A stretch of 64,000 nt of DNA from Diphasiastrum complanatum (GCA_029204225.1 CM055092.1:46813486-46877485), one strand, 5' to 3'. Positions 11,036-21,984 are shown, counted from the first letter of the stretch. Program-made: numbers and translations. The notes: generated from the sequence alone by a model not told the origin.

Positions 11036-11091
11036 GGATAAAAAAAATGCACAGCTAGTTGTGAAACGGGTTGATTAATGACAAATTGTTG

Positions 11092-11505
11092 GCGTGGCCC
11101 CTACTTGTTGAAGGAGGGGCAAAAAAACCGGTCCCTTCTTGTTGTAGGAGGGGAGGAAAAAACCCGCCCCTCCTTGTTGAAGGAGAGGTGGAAAAAAACC
11201 CACTCCTCGTTGTAGGAGGGGCGGGAAAAAACCCGCCCCTCCTTTGTGTAGGAGAGGTTTTCCCACCCCTCATTGTTGAAAGATGGGTAGGACAAAACCC
11301 GCCCCTCTTTTGTGTAGGAGAGGTGGGAAAAAACCCACCCCTCCTTGTTGTAGGAGGGGCGGGGTTTTCCTTGTAGGGGTGGTGACCCTTCCTTGTTGTA
11401 GGAAGGGCGGGAAAAACCCCGCCCCTCCTTGTTGAAATAGGGGCGGGGAAAAACCCGCCTCTCAATGTAGGAGGGGCGGTGGGAAAAAACCCGTCCCTAA
11501 TTCAG
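11092..11505. repeat. Tandem array of GC-rich hairpin units (about 11 copies)
   Basis: Units of roughly 33-40 bp repeat in tandem. Each is an inverted repeat with the consensus stem CCCGCCCCTCCT / AGGAGGGGCGGG, a loop TTGTTG(T/A), and an A-rich GGGAAAAAACCC spacer. Because most unit lengths are multiples of three, several frames on both strands stay open through the array, giving proline- or glycine-rich shadows such as TRRGGFFPAPPT. I do not regard these as genes. The array is a GC island in otherwise AT-rich DNA and lies immediately left of copia remnant D1. Confidence 0.95.
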
Positions 11506-11565
11506 GGGCACATATTTAGGGGGGCTCATCCAAAGAGGTTAGGAAAGCAACATAATTTTCAGAAA

Positions 11566-12960
11566 CTACTTGCTTACCCTTTTGATCATACGTGAGCCTT
11601 GAAGGTACTTGTCTTTCCCTTGATGTTCTCCTTGGCTTTTGACATGATGAAGGTCCACATCATCATCACCATCCAAAGTAGGATCCTTTTCATCAACATC
11701 AAGAATGTTAGATCCATACACACTACCATCAATCATGCTTGAAGGCACTTTTTGAAATGTTCCCCTCATCAAAGATGACATTTCTACCAACAATCATTTT
11801 GTTAGTGGAAGAAATATAAACCTTGTAGGCTTTACTCACCTCACTATATCCAACAAAAATACCTCTTCTTGAAGATGGATCCGCTTTGGTCCTATCATCA
11901 AGAGTAATGTTGACATAGCATGTGCATCCAAAGGTTCTTAGAAAGTTGACACTCGGCCTCCTCTTGAATAGCATCTCAAAAGGCGTCCTTCCATATCAAA
12001 ATAGCACTTTGTCACCTATTGCACAAGAATTTAGCACACAACAAAGCTTGATCCCAAAATGGTTTGTCAAGATTAGCACTTAACTTCATGGCTTTAGCAC
12101 ATTCACATAAAGTCCTATTCTTCCTTTCAGCCACTCGATTTTGTTGTGGGGACCTTGATGTTGTATACTCCCTCTTGATCCCATGCTCATCACAAAAGGC
12201 CTTGAACTTGGTAGATATGTACTCACCACCATTGTCACTCCTTAAGCACTTGATCCTTGTGAAAAATTGGTTCTCACTTGCATTCTTGAACTTGATAAAG
12301 AGATCATACACTTCATCCTTGCTCTTTAGTAGATAGATCCAATAGAATGTACTAAAATCATCAATGAATGTTACATACATCTTAGCTCCACTATTGCTAA
12401 TTGTAGTAAATCCATGAATATCCAAATGTACAAGTTGAAAAGGCTTCGTAGATCTAGATGTAGATCCAGTATAAGGTAGTCTATGTGACTTAGACAAAGC
12501 ACAAGACTCACAAACATGTTTGATGCCACTTAAGAAACTTGGAAGACCTATTACAACCTTCTTTCTAGCCTTTACCTCCAATGACTTGAAGCTGAGGTGT
12601 CCCATCCTTTTATGCCAAACCTCTTGAATAGGTATTTGCTCCCTTGCAACATATTCAACTTGGTTAGCAATAACACAAGCATCATAGAAGCATCTCCATC
12701 AAACTCCACCTTGAGGCCTTTACTTAGCATTTGACTCACACTAAGCAGATTCTTGGTAATAGATGGAATAAACAAGACATTCTCCAAATGAACATTCCTA
12801 TTTGTAGAGAGAGAAATAGGAATTGTACCAATCCCTTTGATTGCACACTCACCATCATTGGCTGTGTAGATCACCCTCTTGTCATGTCCATATGCCAACA
12901 AAGAACTGAAGTACTCTTTGTGAAAGGTCATGTGTGAACTTGCTCCACTATCAATTCACC
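11566..12960 (-). pseudogene. Copia protease-integrase region of D1
   Basis: The protease motif IDSGASSHMTFHKEYF is seen near 12,930-12,955. A TGA at 12,956-12,958 replaces the usual Trp just before it. The pre-integrase block (NLLSVSQMLSKGLKV) follows. Integrase reads HLSFKSLE...CESCALSKSHRLPY (zinc finger half), then catalytic D in LVHLDIHG, D in CLRSDNGGEY and E in QQNRVAERKNRTL, all three present. The C-terminal part (FGCTCYVNITLDDR, GIFVGYSEVSKAYKVY) is in a shifted frame between 11,974 and 11,566. Integrase inserts element DNA into the host genome; this copy is inactive through the stop and frameshifts. Confidence 0.9.
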
Positions 12961-12966
12961 AAAGTT

Positions 12967-13765
12967 CTAGATCTCCATCATTAGTAAGCATACATGAAGA
13001 TATCCAAAACCATCATCATTTTGCATCTTGAACATCCAAACCATCCTCATCAAGAGTAAGATTACCTTGCTTGTCTCCTTGATCTCTCTTCTTCTTGTAG
13101 CACTCACTTGCAAAGTGTCCTTTGATGCCACAATAGAAGCACTTGAGCTTTGATCTATCCTTCTTTTTGCCACTTGAAGAAGCATCCACTTGATCTTGCC
13201 CTTTAGACCACTTACTTTTTGTTTTGCCCTTGAATTTGCCCTTTGTGAACATAGCATCCTCTTGAAGTGTCGATGTAGATCCACCTCTTGCTTGAAGCCT
13301 ATATTTTCATTGATCAAGATCTCTTTAAGATCCACAAACTTGGCAAAGTCTTTTGAAGAGCAATACTTTGAAAAATGTTAGCATGAGCATCCACAAGCCA
13401 TTAAGAATCACTTGAATAAGCTCTCCTTCCTTAATGCTTTCATCAATGCAAGCCAACTCATCATTCAATGCTTTCATCTTCAAAACAGAAGTACTTGGAC
13501 TTTTTTTATTCTTTTGCAAACAAGAAAATATTTGCCTTCTTAGAGTCAATACTCTAGAAGTAGACTTGGATTCATAAAGCTTCTTCAATGAATTCCAAGC
13601 ATCCAAGGATGATGTGCACTTATCAACTTCCTTGAGAAGCTCATTGGTAACATTCATCTTTATCATGTGTAGAGCCTTCTTGGCCCTCTTGTCATACCTC
13701 AATTGATCTTGTTGTGTTGCTAGCCTCTCCTCCAAACCTAAATCAATATCCAAAACATCATTCAT
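12967..13765 (-). pseudogene. Copia Gag of D1
   Basis: The minus strand encodes the UBN2/DUF4219-type copia Gag: YDKRAKKALHMIKMNVTNELL, TSSLDAWNSLKKLYESKS, RVLTLRRQIF, LNDELACIDESIKEGELIQ. After a frameshift near 13,330 it continues with a basic stretch and the zinc knuckle CFYCGIKGHFASEC (about 13,110-13,150). It is about three-quarters identical by eye to the Gag of element C. The expected N-terminal LxxxNYxxWKxRM block is lost at the right end. Confidence 0.88.
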
Positions 13766-13779
13766 CTCAAGAAGTGATC

Positions 13780-14453
13780 GTCCTCATTTTCCACAATGAA
13801 TAGTTGCTTGAGGTAAGCCTATCATTGGCTTCCAACATGACTCCAATTGAGGGTGCCATATAGCAATGACCCGATCTTTTTTTTTTTTCAAAATATTTCA
13901 ATGCACAAAGCACTTCTTTGATCAACAACAAATTCTTTCAAAAGAAATCACTAAGATTTGAAACTATCTCACAAATTCTCTTCTAGCACTTATACCAAGC
14001 AAATTAACACATAGAATCATGGAATCTTGATCAACCTATGATCTATCCTCAATCTAATGACTTTTGCCACTTCCTAAGATTGAAACACACTCAAATGAAG
14101 TCTAGAAACCTCATATCTAGAGATCCAATCAAAATTAGGATTTTGTCAAAATCACAAAAGATTGACTATTCCAAATCTACATGCAAATGCTGAAATTTTG
14201 ATTATGCAATCTAATAGCCACCACTTAGGCTGATCTAATGATCCAAAAATCGGCCAAATGCAGTATGTGAGATCAAAAATAGGAATTGATCAAGTTTGTA
14301 AATCTATTTAGGGTTTTGATCTACAAAAGATTCAATCTACAAAAGAAAAAAACTCGATTTTGGTGTGAAATCCCCTCTAGCATGCTCTTGCCTTGATATC
14401 TTCACCAAATCATTGATAGATCTGATTTCCTCCTTAATAAACTGAAACATAAA
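13780..14453 (-). other. Untranslated leader of copia D1
   Basis: AT-rich sequence between the gag and the primer binding site, with no ORF. Parts of it (for example the stretch near 14,010-14,060) recur in D2 at 16,360-16,420, which confirms that the two copies are related. Confidence 0.6.
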
Positions 14454-14463
14454 TCTGATACCA
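14454..14463 (-). promoter_or_regulatory. Primer binding site of D1
   Basis: On the minus strand TGGTATCAGA directly follows the LTR end. It is complementary to the 3' end of initiator tRNA-Met, the usual copia primer. Confidence 0.85.
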
Positions 14464-15110
14464 TGTGAAAGTTTTTAGATCATTATGATCCAATCAACTT
14501 GAAAGATCTTTGGTTAGAAAGAGAAATACATTATTAATCTCACCAATGTAGAAAAATCAGCATTTACACACAAAATGAGATGTAAACACTAATAGAACTT
14601 GATCAAACTTGAATGAAATGATAAAGTACTGTTGTTGTCCGTACAAAACCACAAAGCTACTGTATTTCACATGTGTGGATCCAAAAATAACAAATACAGA
14701 TCATTCTACACATAAAATTGCATGCAATCACAAGTATAGGGCACCAATGGATAGTAGAACCCAAGAGAACCATGTATAAGCATGAAATGAGATAGCGAAG
14801 AGAAAAGATCACTCTCTCCATGAGTTACATCCTTTTATAACAGGTCCAAACCATATTTGGCCACTTGGGTTTCTCTCCAAATGCTAACCCTACTATTTTT
14901 GGGTCTAGATTCAAAGCACCCAACATTTAAATTTGAATCTACTAAAACTCGTCTTCTAACTTTCCCACACTTTCAAAAAGTGTTTATTCAAATGAAATTT
15001 AGACTAATGAACTTTGAAAAATCAATTTCTAAGTCTGAAAACAAAGTTGGCCTCAAAATTCCAAATATGGAAATATAGCAAATATGATCAAACTAGTTGA
15101 ATCTTTCACA
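14464..15110 (-). repeat. 5' LTR of copia D1 (647 bp)
   Basis: It is bounded by perfect 8-bp inverted ends, TGTGAAAG and CTTTCACA. A TATAAAA box lies at 14,833-14,839 on the minus strand. Its terminal bases and length match the LTRs of element C (TGTGAAAA...TTTTCACA, about 648 bp), and its first 150 bp align with the LTR remnant of D2 at 16,813. Confidence 0.88.
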
Positions 15111-15690
15111 TTGATTGTGTCCACCACTCAAGATGATATCATCCACATAGATTAGCAAGATGGTAACATCATTTCCAACGAACCTATAATTAAGTGAATG
15201 ATCATACCCACTCATAGCAAAGCCTTGAGAGAGTAAAACAATGTTAAGCTTAGCATACCAACTCCTTGGTGCTTGCTTAAGGCCATACAAAATCTTTTGT
15301 AGTAGACACACATGATTTGGCTTTGTAAGTAAAATGTAGCTCTCGGGGCGGCTCCATGTACACTTCCTCCTCAAAATAACCATTCAAAAATGCATTTGTG
15401 ATATCCAATTGCCATAGATCCCATCCATAAAGAGTTGCAAGAGAAGTAATGACTTGAATTCTTACCATCTTTGCCATGGGTGCAAAGGTTTCATCATAGG
15501 CAATACCATGTTCTTGAGCATATCCTTTTGCCACCAACCTTGCCTTGTACTTATTGATAGATCCACCTTGGTTTGTCTTCACCTTGAAGATCCATTTGCA
15601 TCCAATAGCTTTCTTGTCCTTAGGTAACTCCACCAATCTCCATGTTCCATTCTTCATAAGAGCTTGATACTCAAGATCCATGTCTTGGAT
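15111..15690 (-). pseudogene. Copia reverse transcriptase fragment of D2
   Basis: The minus strand reads MDLEYQALMKNGTWRLVELP, KAIGCKWIFKVK, YKARLVAKGYAQEHGIAYDE, ATLYGWDLWQLDITNAFLNG, then after a frameshift near 15,300 ILYGLKQAPRSWYAKL and the catalytic LLIYVDDIILSGG. These are the successive blocks of copia RT. The fragment ends just after YVDD, at the D1 junction, so RNase H is absent. Confidence 0.92.
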
Positions 15691-15771
15691 CCACTCCTCT
15701 TTGTTCCCTGCTTCATCTACACATGTAGGTTCATCAAAAGAAAGTTAGGAAAGCAAAGTAATTTCCAGCAA

Positions 15772-16421
15772 CTACTTGCTTGCCCTTCTCATCATAAGTG
15801 ATCCTTGAAGACATTTGTCTTTCCCTTGATGTTCTCTTGGCTTTTGACTTGATGAAGGTCCATCATCATCACCATCTAAAGTATGATCCTTTACATCAAC
15901 ATCAAGAATGTTAGATCCATCCACATCACCATCAATAATTCTTGAAGATACTTTTGGAATGTTCCCCTCATAAAAAATGACATCTCTACCAACAATCACC
16001 TTGTTAGGAGAAGGAATGTAAACCTTGTAGGCTTTAGTCACCTCACTATATCCAACAAATATACCTTTCCTTACATCTTAGCTCCACTGTTGCTAGTTGT
16101 AGTAATTCCATGAATATACGAATTTGAAAAGGCTTTGCCAGATCTAGATGTAGATCTAGTATAAGGTAGTCTATGTGACTATGACAAAGCACAAGACTCA
16201 CAAACATGATTGATACTTTTTAAGGAAGTTGGAAGACCTATCACAACTTGCTTTCTAGCCGTTACCTCCAATGACTTGAAGTTGAGGTTCCCCATCCTTT
16301 TATGCCAAACCTTTTGAATAGGTATTTGCTCACTTGCCACAAATCCAACTTGGTTATAGAATAGTGAAATCTTGATCAACTTATGATCTATCCTCAATCT
16401 CAATCTAATAACTCTTGCCAC
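15772..16421 (-). pseudogene. Copia integrase remnant of D2
   Basis: Two pieces remain. 16,421-16,179 has the zinc-binding half (WHKRMGNLNFKSLEV, then CESCALS). 16,041-15,772 has the C-terminal region (KAYKVYIPSPNKVIVGRDV) and the linker before RT. The catalytic D,D,E core between them is deleted, with only traces near 16,080-16,170. On the upstream side the frame runs back into leader sequence that in D1 lies before gag, so gag and protease are deleted too. Confidence 0.82.
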
Positions 16422-16800
16422 TTCCTAAGATTGAAACACACTCAAATGAAGTTCAGTAATCTCACAATCTAGAGATCCAATCAAAATTAGGGTTTTGACA
16501 AAATCACAAAAAAATGATTATTTCAAAATCTACATGCAATTACCAATAACTTGATATGCAATCTTGTAGCCACCACTTAGGCTTTTCCAATGCTCTAAAA
16601 ATCGGCCAAATCCAACATATAATGTGTGAAATTGGAATTCAACAAGTTCTATAACCTAAAATGAGTTTTTATGTACGAGAGATCCAATCTACATATGCAA
16701 GAAACTCGATTTTTGAATAGAAGTCAATCTACTTCTAGCATTGATATCTTCAACAAATCATTGATAGAAGTGCTTGATACTTTCATAACCTACAACACAA

Positions 16801-16812
16801 GCTCTGATACCA
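16801..16812 (-). promoter_or_regulatory. Primer binding site of D2
   Basis: TGGTATCAGAGC on the minus strand is a perfect 12-base match to the initiator tRNA-Met complement. The LTR remnant beginning TGTGAAGA at 16,813 adjoins it. Confidence 0.88.
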
Positions 16813-16960
16813 TGTGAAGAATTCGGGACCAATCAAGATCCAAATCCATAACCTGATCTTTGGTTAGAAATAGACCAATTCTACCAATCCCGCCAATGTG
16901 GAAAAATCAACATCTACTCAAAGAAAGATATCAAACATAAGATATGATGGAGTTTTACAT

Positions 16961-18210
16961 TCATTTTTTCTCAATCATAATAAAAAATTTACACTATTTC
17001 ATTACAACTAACTATTGTGGACCTTAGTTCCATGTTCATAACACTTTTTTCAGCTTAACATTGTTAAATGTGTAGGCATTTTTTCAACCGGATCGACTAA
17101 ACAAAAAACGGTGATATGTTGTTTAAGTTAAGCCACACGCAAGAAATGTATTTGAAAATTCTTATATTGAGAATGGAGGATTTGAATATTGACAACACAA
17201 ACATGGTTGATGAGGATATAGAAATCTCTCCAAGTTTCTTAAATATTGTTGAAAATACTAGAAATGAATTGGATGATTATAACACAAACGACTATTGAGA
17301 GAGAGTCCGATTACTATAGTGATGATGAAATTCATCTAAGTGGAGATGACTTGCAAGATATATTAGTTGATAAATTTGAATCTTTTGATGATGAATAAAT
17401 TATATATATGTCACAACCATTTTTGTGCTAAAATGATAGTTTACATAATTATTGGATCTTTATACATTTTTTAATTTTTTAAGTCTATCTTGAGTTCTAT
17501 TTGGCAATCACTTTGGATTCATTTAAAATCAAATGCTTTCAATCAAATCTATAGCTTATTAAAGATCTGCAAACATTGATTGACCAAAAGAAAACAATTA
17601 GTGAGCATACGTTGATTATTTCTATATGCCTCAAAAACATTTTCCTTCTGAAGCATCCTCACTATATTGAAAATCTATAAAAGCAATATCTTCATATCCT
17701 CATTCTTGTCAAAATGACTAATCTTTTCAAATAAGAAAAAAGTTGTAGATATACACCTACTGTTTACGATTTTTTTTCTTTGCTTGTTTGCTCAGTCCAA
17801 AATGTTGACAATGCAATTCATCACAATCAAGTATGCACAATCATGCAAATTATATATTCACATCGTCATCTTACTAATATCATGAAAATAGCTTAAATAG
17901 AAAAAAAAAATCAATAATTTGAAACAAAAACTAATGTATTTTCACTCAATCGTGCTTAATAAAATTTTCAGAAAAACCAATAAATTGTGAATATATCACT
18001 AAAGGATAATTCCAATTTATCTTAACCAATAAGAATGTCTCTAGACAATATTGATAACCACTTCGTCATTTTCTAGAATATAAAATGATAACCATTCGTA
18101 AGATATGACAATACCAGAGCAATCAAAATATTTGATATCTAAGCTAGCGAGCTATTGGCTTAATCTTAAAAAAATCACGTATAGTAGACAGTTTGAAAAT
18201 CATAGGTTGT
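16961..18210. other. Mostly non-coding; one acidic ORF remnant
   Basis: AT-rich DNA with no domain I recognise, apart from the acidic coding remnant listed separately at 17,116-17,397. Confidence 0.5.
17116..17397 (+). pseudogene. Acidic C-terminal protein remnant, unidentified
   Basis: A 60-codon frame (MEDLNIDNTNMVDEDIEIS, NIVENTRNELDDYNTNDY) stops at 17,298. A +1 frame continues it as ERESDYYSDDEIHLSGDD, LQDILVDKFESFDDE and a stop at 17,397. The two pieces look like one acidic protein tail broken by a small indel. Plant transposases of the CACTA and hAT groups often end in such tails, but nothing specific identifies it. Confidence 0.3.
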
Positions 18211-18212
18211 TT

Positions 18213-18600
18213 ATTTGCCACGCGTGGCAAATCTCTAGAAAGAGTCTCTATAATTTTTGCCACGCGTGGTAGTCCCACACGTGGCAAATCTCCAGATTAG
18301 ATATCACTTGAAAATGTGGTTATTTAACGACTTTTTGTGGCTCTTCCATGTGTGGTTGTGCCATGCCAATGTACAAGGCGCCAAATCTAAAAAAAAATTG
18401 GATTTTAAATTTCTAGCATGGCACTACCACACGTGGCAGAGCCACGCCAAAAATTTAAAATTGGTTTTCCTCTTCCCGCACCCACAGTCAACATTTTTTT
18501 GACCTGCCGGGGTGCCTGAAATTTTTTTGCGTGTATGTGTCACACGTGGATTAGTCACGCAAAAAAAAAAAATTTCGGGTAAGTCCCAGTTCGTGTGGCA
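18213..18600. repeat. Cluster of GCCACGCGTGGC / CACACGTGG palindromes
   Basis: A perfect 20-bp palindrome at 18,213-18,232 (core GCCACGCGTGGC) is followed by related words at about 18,256, 18,277, 18,405-18,450 and 18,540-18,560 (CCACGCGTGG, CCACACGTGGCA, GTCACACGTGG). All are variants of one inverted word. The segment also has several long A or T runs. It has no coding content and no element boundaries were found. Confidence 0.8.
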
Positions 18601-18857
18601 AAACACCGTATGTATTTGAGGGGCAAGTATTTGTCTTTGTACTTGTTACATTAAAAAGAGTTAGAGCTCACCCTTTAGGCCTATATTGGGAGATATTTAT
18701 CTTCACATTTGGCATAAGAACCATGCTTTTTTAACTAGAGTTTGAGAAGATATCTCACTCTCCTCGAGTCCTACACCTAAAAGCATGGAAAACCTTTATC
18801 GAGTAAGGAGTATGGTGTGATTGGTGGAGCACACTTTGGATCGCTCAAGTGATTTTA

Positions 18858-19235
18858 CATTAGAGGAGTTCTAAATCCAAAAAAGACCCTTTGTAAAGAT
18901 TCCTTTTATATTTTTTCTCAAATTTTTCTTACACATGGACCAATCAAAACACTCAAATTTGAAATCTACGTAACGTAACTTTTTGAGTCCACATTTTGAT
19001 TCCATACTAGAAATGGCATAACTTTTTAGTGGTAAGTCTGAATTTAGCAGAGTTTGGTGCATTGGAAATCGCTCGACAAGAGCTTTCTAATAATATGTTA
19101 TATGACATACTTCTGAGCTACAATTAAAAAGTTATGGCAAGTAAAAAGTATTAGTGTTATAATATTTTAATAATAAAAAAGGCATCTTGCACGAATTTTT
19201 AAAGGGTCTTTTTGGAACTCAAAACTCCTCTAATG
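18858..19235. mobile_element. MITE, 378 bp, with about 35-bp terminal inverted repeats
   Basis: The left end CATTAGAGGAGTTCTAAATC... running to AAAGACCCTTT, and the right end AAAGGGTCTTTTTGG... running to ACTCCTCTAATG, are inverted copies with a few mismatches. There is no ORF with a domain. A second copy lies at 44,929-45,290 and a fragment at about 61,150-61,330; all share the internal words 'catacttctgagc' and 'taaaaagtta(t)'. No clean target duplication is visible. It needs a transposase supplied in trans. Confidence 0.8.
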
Positions 19236-20080
19236 GATATTTGAAGTGCCTCACCACTCTCATAATGGCATGACACTAGATAAAGGGTGGTGTTGTTCTC
19301 ATTTGTATATATATATTTTTGGGCTTGATCCCTATGAAATTTGCCCAACATTCATACACAATAGTCAACCCTGTCTAGCCCTTGCATGCACCTTAATCAT
19401 AGAGTTCAATGAAGGAATATTAATGAATGAATTTGCTCTTGTTGCATGATGAGATACTAATTATAGCTATTAACAAGCCAATGAGATGAGATTGAAGCTG
19501 AAAGTGAAAGTTAATCTTATAGCAAATTATCTCTTGGTGAATGTGTTAGGTCCTTCATAGAAAAGTATAGACATCCTCTTTGATCAACAGATTTATCAAA
19601 GAGAAATGGCACCTACCCAATCAAAAATGAAATTCACTTTTTCATAAAGCTTTATATCAAGGTGCATATTGTGGAACGCATTCACTTCATAAGCATGACT
19701 TGAATATGTGTTGCCTCTTAGTGTGCATGCTAATCAATTGCTCGCAACTCATTAGGAGTAGAATTCCCTTCAACAAGACAACTTTATCAAATCAGGTGCA
19801 TATTATTGTACATGTTCATTTCATAAGTGTGAGTTTTCCTTGATCATGATCAGTCAATCAACATCAGTTTTCTTTGATCAATCAATCAGCACATCTCTCT
19901 GATCTCTCTCTCTCGGCAACACACATCTCATACCTGAAACACCCAAACTCAAAGGAAAAAGATGAAGGACGTGTTCCGAGGAAGACGGAAAAACATACAA
20001 TGCATGAACCACTTAGCGAAGGAAGAAGAAAATGCCGACTTCTACATAAGCCGTCCTTTATGCCCATGCTTTACCGTCCA
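19236..20080. other. Intergenic, no gene recognised; upstream of the LTP gene
   Basis: Only short ORFs without domains. The last 200 bp would include the LTP promoter. Confidence 0.5.
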
Positions 20081-20088
20081 CCTCATCT

Positions 20089-20097
20089 CTATTTATG
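20089..20097 (+). promoter_or_regulatory. Possible TATA element of the LTP gene
   Basis: CTATTTATG lies about 50 bp upstream of the LTP start codon. It is the only TATA-like word in suitable range and would give a very short 5' UTR. It is weak support, from position only. Confidence 0.3.
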
Positions 20098-20144
20098 TTT
20101 GGTTTCTCACCGCTTTATTATATTCCTATTCGTCAACAGCAGCA

Positions 20145-20459
20145 ATGGCAATGAAGAGATCCAACCATGCCCTCCTTCTCCTCCTCTTGCTTATGTTCAT
20201 CACCCTTACTGGCCACAAGATGCAGCAGGTGCTGGCGCAGTCTACTTGCCCCAGCAACACCCAGCAGACACTTAATCCTTGCGCCACTGACCTTACAGGA
20301 GCCAACGGGGATCCCAGTACACAGTGTTGCGATGCTATAAGCAGCGTTGATCCCACATGTCTTTGCGAAGTCATGGCATCTGCCAGTCTTTCCGCGGCGG
20401 ACCTTGCGAAGGCCATGCAGATGCCTACAAAATGTGGCCTCGCGGCGATTACATGCTAA
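20145..20459 (+). CDS. Non-specific lipid transfer protein, secreted, 104 aa
   Basis: This is a small secreted protein of the plant 8-cysteine family, which binds lipids in a hydrophobic tunnel and moves or presents them at membranes and the cell wall. Residues 1-32 form a signal peptide (basic start MAMKRSN, then a run of leucines, cleavage likely near VLAQ). The mature part of about 72 residues has all eight cysteines in the order C-x10-C-x14-CC-x9-C-x1-C-x22-C-x6-C, ending KCGLAAITC. This spacing is closer to the type II/DIR1-like groups than to type I, whose CC-to-CxC gap is near 19. The chosen ATG is the one directly before the signal peptide, in good context (GCAGCAATGGC). The open frame extends 61 codons further upstream but without secretory logic. 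There is no intron in the coding region. It looks intact. Confidence 0.88.
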   Translation: MAMKRSNHALLLLLLLMFITLTGHKMQQVLAQSTCPSNTQQTLNPCATDLTGANGDPSTQCCDAISSVDPTCLCEVMASASLSAADLAKAMQMPTKCGLAAITC

Positions 20460-21984
20460 TGGAGCTCATTGAAGGTGGGTCCTCTAGAGTCCATATGATC
20501 TTGCCCCCTGGTGTCTGCATCAATTGTAACTATAGCTGACAGATATACTTCTTGTTGTTCATGCCTTTCTGCAGGTGGCTTGCTGCTTCCATGATACTAC
20601 TGAGGAGGAAACAATTACAGTATGAAGGAAATTAGCTGTCTTGCATCTCTTTGCAGCATAGTATATATTATAGTTATATAGAGATACTGATGGCTGATGA
20701 GTCACAACTAGGGCCTACAATATTCTGTGGATGAGAATATAATATTCATAATAGATTATTAACATTCTATATCAAGTGTTTTGGGTGATAGACATTATTC
20801 GTGATTATTATAAATGGCTCCTAGTATTACAAGACTACAAATTCTAACAAAAAGGATGTACTAGGTATCCTTTATGAGGAGGCTGGCTAATGGCAATGGT
20901 AGGCTGAGCTATGGGAGTGGCGAAACCCACTAGAGGATGGTAGCTAGCCATCGAATGAAGGATACCTGACATAGTAGTTGCAAATGCATGGCTGAAAATT
21001 AACTCCTTTTTGTGAGGCTAGATTTTGATTCTAATTTTATGTGCACTTAAAAAACTGGCCCCAATGTTGTATGGGGTTGAGGACAACATCTAAGACCTCA
21101 TAAAGCCCTTGAAGGAGAGGGGTTTTTTGGTTGTGCGTGTAGGATGAGGATCATGTTGATTTTTTTCTCCATGTTTTCCAAAGATAAAAAAGCACGTTTC
21201 ATGTAATTGATGTAATTGCCTTACCCTTGGAACGTCCATCAACTTTGCACTACAAAGTACACAAAGTTGCTTGAATAATGAAAGGGGAGATTACCAAGGA
21301 TCATGCTCTACCAAAATAAAGCAAATAACTTGTCTACATTTGTTCATCTTTGTTCAATAGTTTGATATTTAGTTTATGCTAAAAAAGCTTTCAAGATTTG
21401 ATCATCAAGATTCACCAAACTTTGAATTGCGGCCAAGAAACTTATACAATGCATCAAACCAAATTTGATAGTGAAGTTAATAAAAGACTATATGCTCCTC
21501 ATAATCAAATATGTCAAAATACACATAAAATCAAAGGCTAGATAACATGCGAAACCTTTAGGATTAACAGTCAACCCATTAGACAGAAAAGTAGATAGAC
21601 TTTAAAGAAGCTACTCTTTCATTATAAGTTTGAAATACGATACCACTTTAGAACATAAACAATGCAGTTGAGGGCCAACATGGGGGGAATTTGTATTCTT
21701 GAAATAAGAATTCAACTTCAATACAATTGAGATAGGTTTTGAAACTAGAGGTGAGATCAAGGAAATAAAAGTTTTGGAAGCTTTAAATTAACCTATGGAG
21801 AACCTTCTTGAGGATTAATGATTGATTCATTGACCAACAAAGTGAGAAACAAATGACTAGTAATCCAAATTTTGATCTATATACTAAGCAGATTTAAAGT
21901 ACTAATCTAAAGCCAATTCAACATGAAAGAGAATGAATAAAATACGTAATTCGAAGGTGCAACCATGTGGTTACATCTTGAGTC
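20460..21984. other. 3' flank of the LTP gene; no gene recognised
   Basis: No coding domain. The stretch 20,700-20,770 is rich in AATATAATATTCATAAT words and may hold the LTP polyadenylation region. The rest is AT-rich. Confidence 0.45.

Larger units (their letters stand above)
11540..15110 (-). mobile_element. Copia element D1 (3' truncated)
   Basis: From right to left on the minus strand: a 5' LTR (14,464-15,110), primer binding site (14,454-14,463), about 690 bp of leader, gag, zinc knuckle, protease, and integrase up to the C-terminal GTFVGYS-like block. The element stops near 11,540, so RT, RNase H and the 3' LTR are missing. It contains several frame breaks. Its gag is the closest relative in the window of the Gag carried by young element C at 26.5-32.0 kb. 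D1's LTR lies directly against an RT fragment of related copy D2, consistent with D1 having inserted into D2. Confidence 0.85.
15111..16960 (-). mobile_element. Copia element D2 (deleted remnant)
   Basis: From right to left: an LTR remnant starting TGTGAAGA at 16,813; primer binding site (16,801-16,812); leader; then integrase with gag and protease deleted; the integrase C-terminus; and RT up to the YVDD block. The RT is cut at 15,110 by the LTR of D1. It is the same family as D1. Confidence 0.82.

Noticed and set aside
11055-11465. 136-codon minus-strand ORF rich in RGGFFPAPPT repeats (and three other open frames through the same stretch)
   Set aside because: The hairpin repeat units are mostly multiples of three long, so several frames on both strands are open by construction; no start context, domain or flanking gene supports a protein.
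19962-20144. 61-codon upstream extension of the LTP frame
   Set aside because: It would bury the signal peptide behind a charged segment; the ATG at 20,145 has good context and gives a standard secreted LTP.
20126-20416. 96-codon ORF antisense to the LTP gene
   Set aside because: Shadow of a GC-rich coding region; no recognisable domain.
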